The notes below the pieces were generated by a model that saw only the letters and a list, made by a program, of their open reading frames with translations, did no database searches and was not told the origin of the DNA. The position numbers were made by a program, and so were the translations under genes. From Phycicoccus sp. HDW14 (GTDB taxonomy: Bacteria; Actinomycetota; Actinomycetes; Actinomycetales; Dermatophilaceae), in NCBI RefSeq assembly GCF_011383005.1, contig NZ_CP049935.1, forward strand, positions 992,001 to 1,056,000: a stretch of DNA of 64,000 nt, given 5' to 3'. This document shows, piece after piece, positions 63,766 to 64,000 of this stretch. Every line of letters begins with the position of its first letter. Within the stretch, counting starts at the first letter, position 1.

Positions 63766-64000
63766 CTACGCGGCCTTCGAGCCGAGCCAGACGGCGCAGC
63801 CGATGAGGATGCCGAGGCCGAAGACCCACGCGAACAGGCCCTCCGTCACCGGGCCGAGCGAGCCGAGGGTCAGGCCGCCCTGGTTCGGCTGCTGGTCGAT
63901 GGTGTCGAGGAAGGCGATGATGTCGCGCTTGTTCTCGGGGGTGACGTTGGCGTCGTTGAAGACGGGCATGCTCTGCGGGCCGGTGGCCATCGCCTCGTAG
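63766..64000 (-). CDS. qcrC: Cytochrome bc1 complex diheme cytochrome c subunit, C-terminal end (partial)
   Basis: About 77 C-terminal residues are present: the end of the second cytochrome c domain with the methionine-ligand region ATGPQSMPVFND and ENKRDIIAFLDTI, followed by the C-terminal membrane helix FAWVFGLGILIGCAVWLG that anchors the protein. The heme-binding CxxCH motifs lie beyond the window. The gap to qcrA is 46 bases, as expected for the qcrCAB operon. Confidence 0.93.
   Translation of the reverse strand, partial: YEAMATGPQSMPVFNDANVTPENKRDIIAFLDTIDQQPNQGGLTLGSLGPVTEGLFAWVFGLGILIGCAVWLGSKAA

Overview
The window is very GC-rich DNA with closely packed genes and strong G/C preference at third codon positions. 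Several genes are typical of Actinomycetota: SepF-YggT-DivIVA, DUF4191 beside lipA, DUF3043, DUF5302, CtaC/CtaD/CtaF and a QcrCAB bc1 complex, an HspR-type HAIR box and a GlnR box. Gene order and protein style suggest Micrococcales, possibly Intrasporangiaceae; this is an inference from memory, not a search. I see no rRNA, tRNA, CRISPR array, transposase, integrase or prophage gene, and no gene-free stretch over 300 bases. The longest gap, upstream of glnA, is about 275 bases and is explained by regulatory sites.

Layout. 1-5231: cell division and envelope (YggS tail, sepF, yggT, divIVA), a DksA/TraR-type protein with a histone-H1-like tail, lspA and an RluD-type pseudouridine synthase. 5334-18542: dnaE, a secreted 5'-nucleotidase, an S9 peptidase, a universal stress protein, a secreted two-domain cyanophycinase-like protein, mtnA, and a SatD-like regulator/membrane-protein pair behind a triple operator. 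18565-24841: class II aldolase, small proteins, hsp20 under a HAIR box, glnA under a GlnR box, and an RDD protein. 24845-28256 (minus): lipB, an FkbM methyltransferase, lipA and DUF4191. 28327-36889: MMPL transporter, Gfo/Idh oxidoreductase, peptidase E, Ser/Thr kinase and Mg-type P-ATPase. 36843-43475 (minus strand, apart from two small plus-strand genes): an epimerase, the 2-oxo-acid dehydrogenase E2 and E3 genes, and pepA. 43533-48761: gcvT, M20 dipeptidase, a xi-class glutathione transferase and a second operator-controlled membrane-protein/HTH pair. 48800-55488: nadA, DinB, glycerate kinase, an ErpA-type protein, PfkB kinase, aat, TusA and a cysteine-desulfurase-like protein. 55583-64000: ctaC-ctaD-ctaF on plus and, after three small genes, qcrC-qcrA-qcrB on minus.

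How the genes work together. Lipoate synthesis (lipB, lipA) serves the lipoyl enzyme encoded here (E2 with E3), and gcvT belongs to the lipoate-dependent glycine cleavage system. ErpA-type Fe-S delivery is relevant to lipA, nadA and the Rieske protein. The cta and qcr genes encode the terminal respiratory branch.

Two features run through the window. About 23 single-base losses, nearly all at G or C homopolymers, break conserved genes; adding one base at each site restores a full-length protein. This looks like consensus error, not gene decay, so coordinates of affected genes are given across the whole gene. Second, about 20 genes have a TAnnnT hexamer ending 6-8 bases before the start codon and mostly no Shine-Dalgarno sequence, the layout of leaderless transcripts. 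The most unusual structure is a pair of unrelated HTH/membrane-protein modules, each behind 17-bp palindromes repeated at exactly 28 bp across a leaderless promoter.
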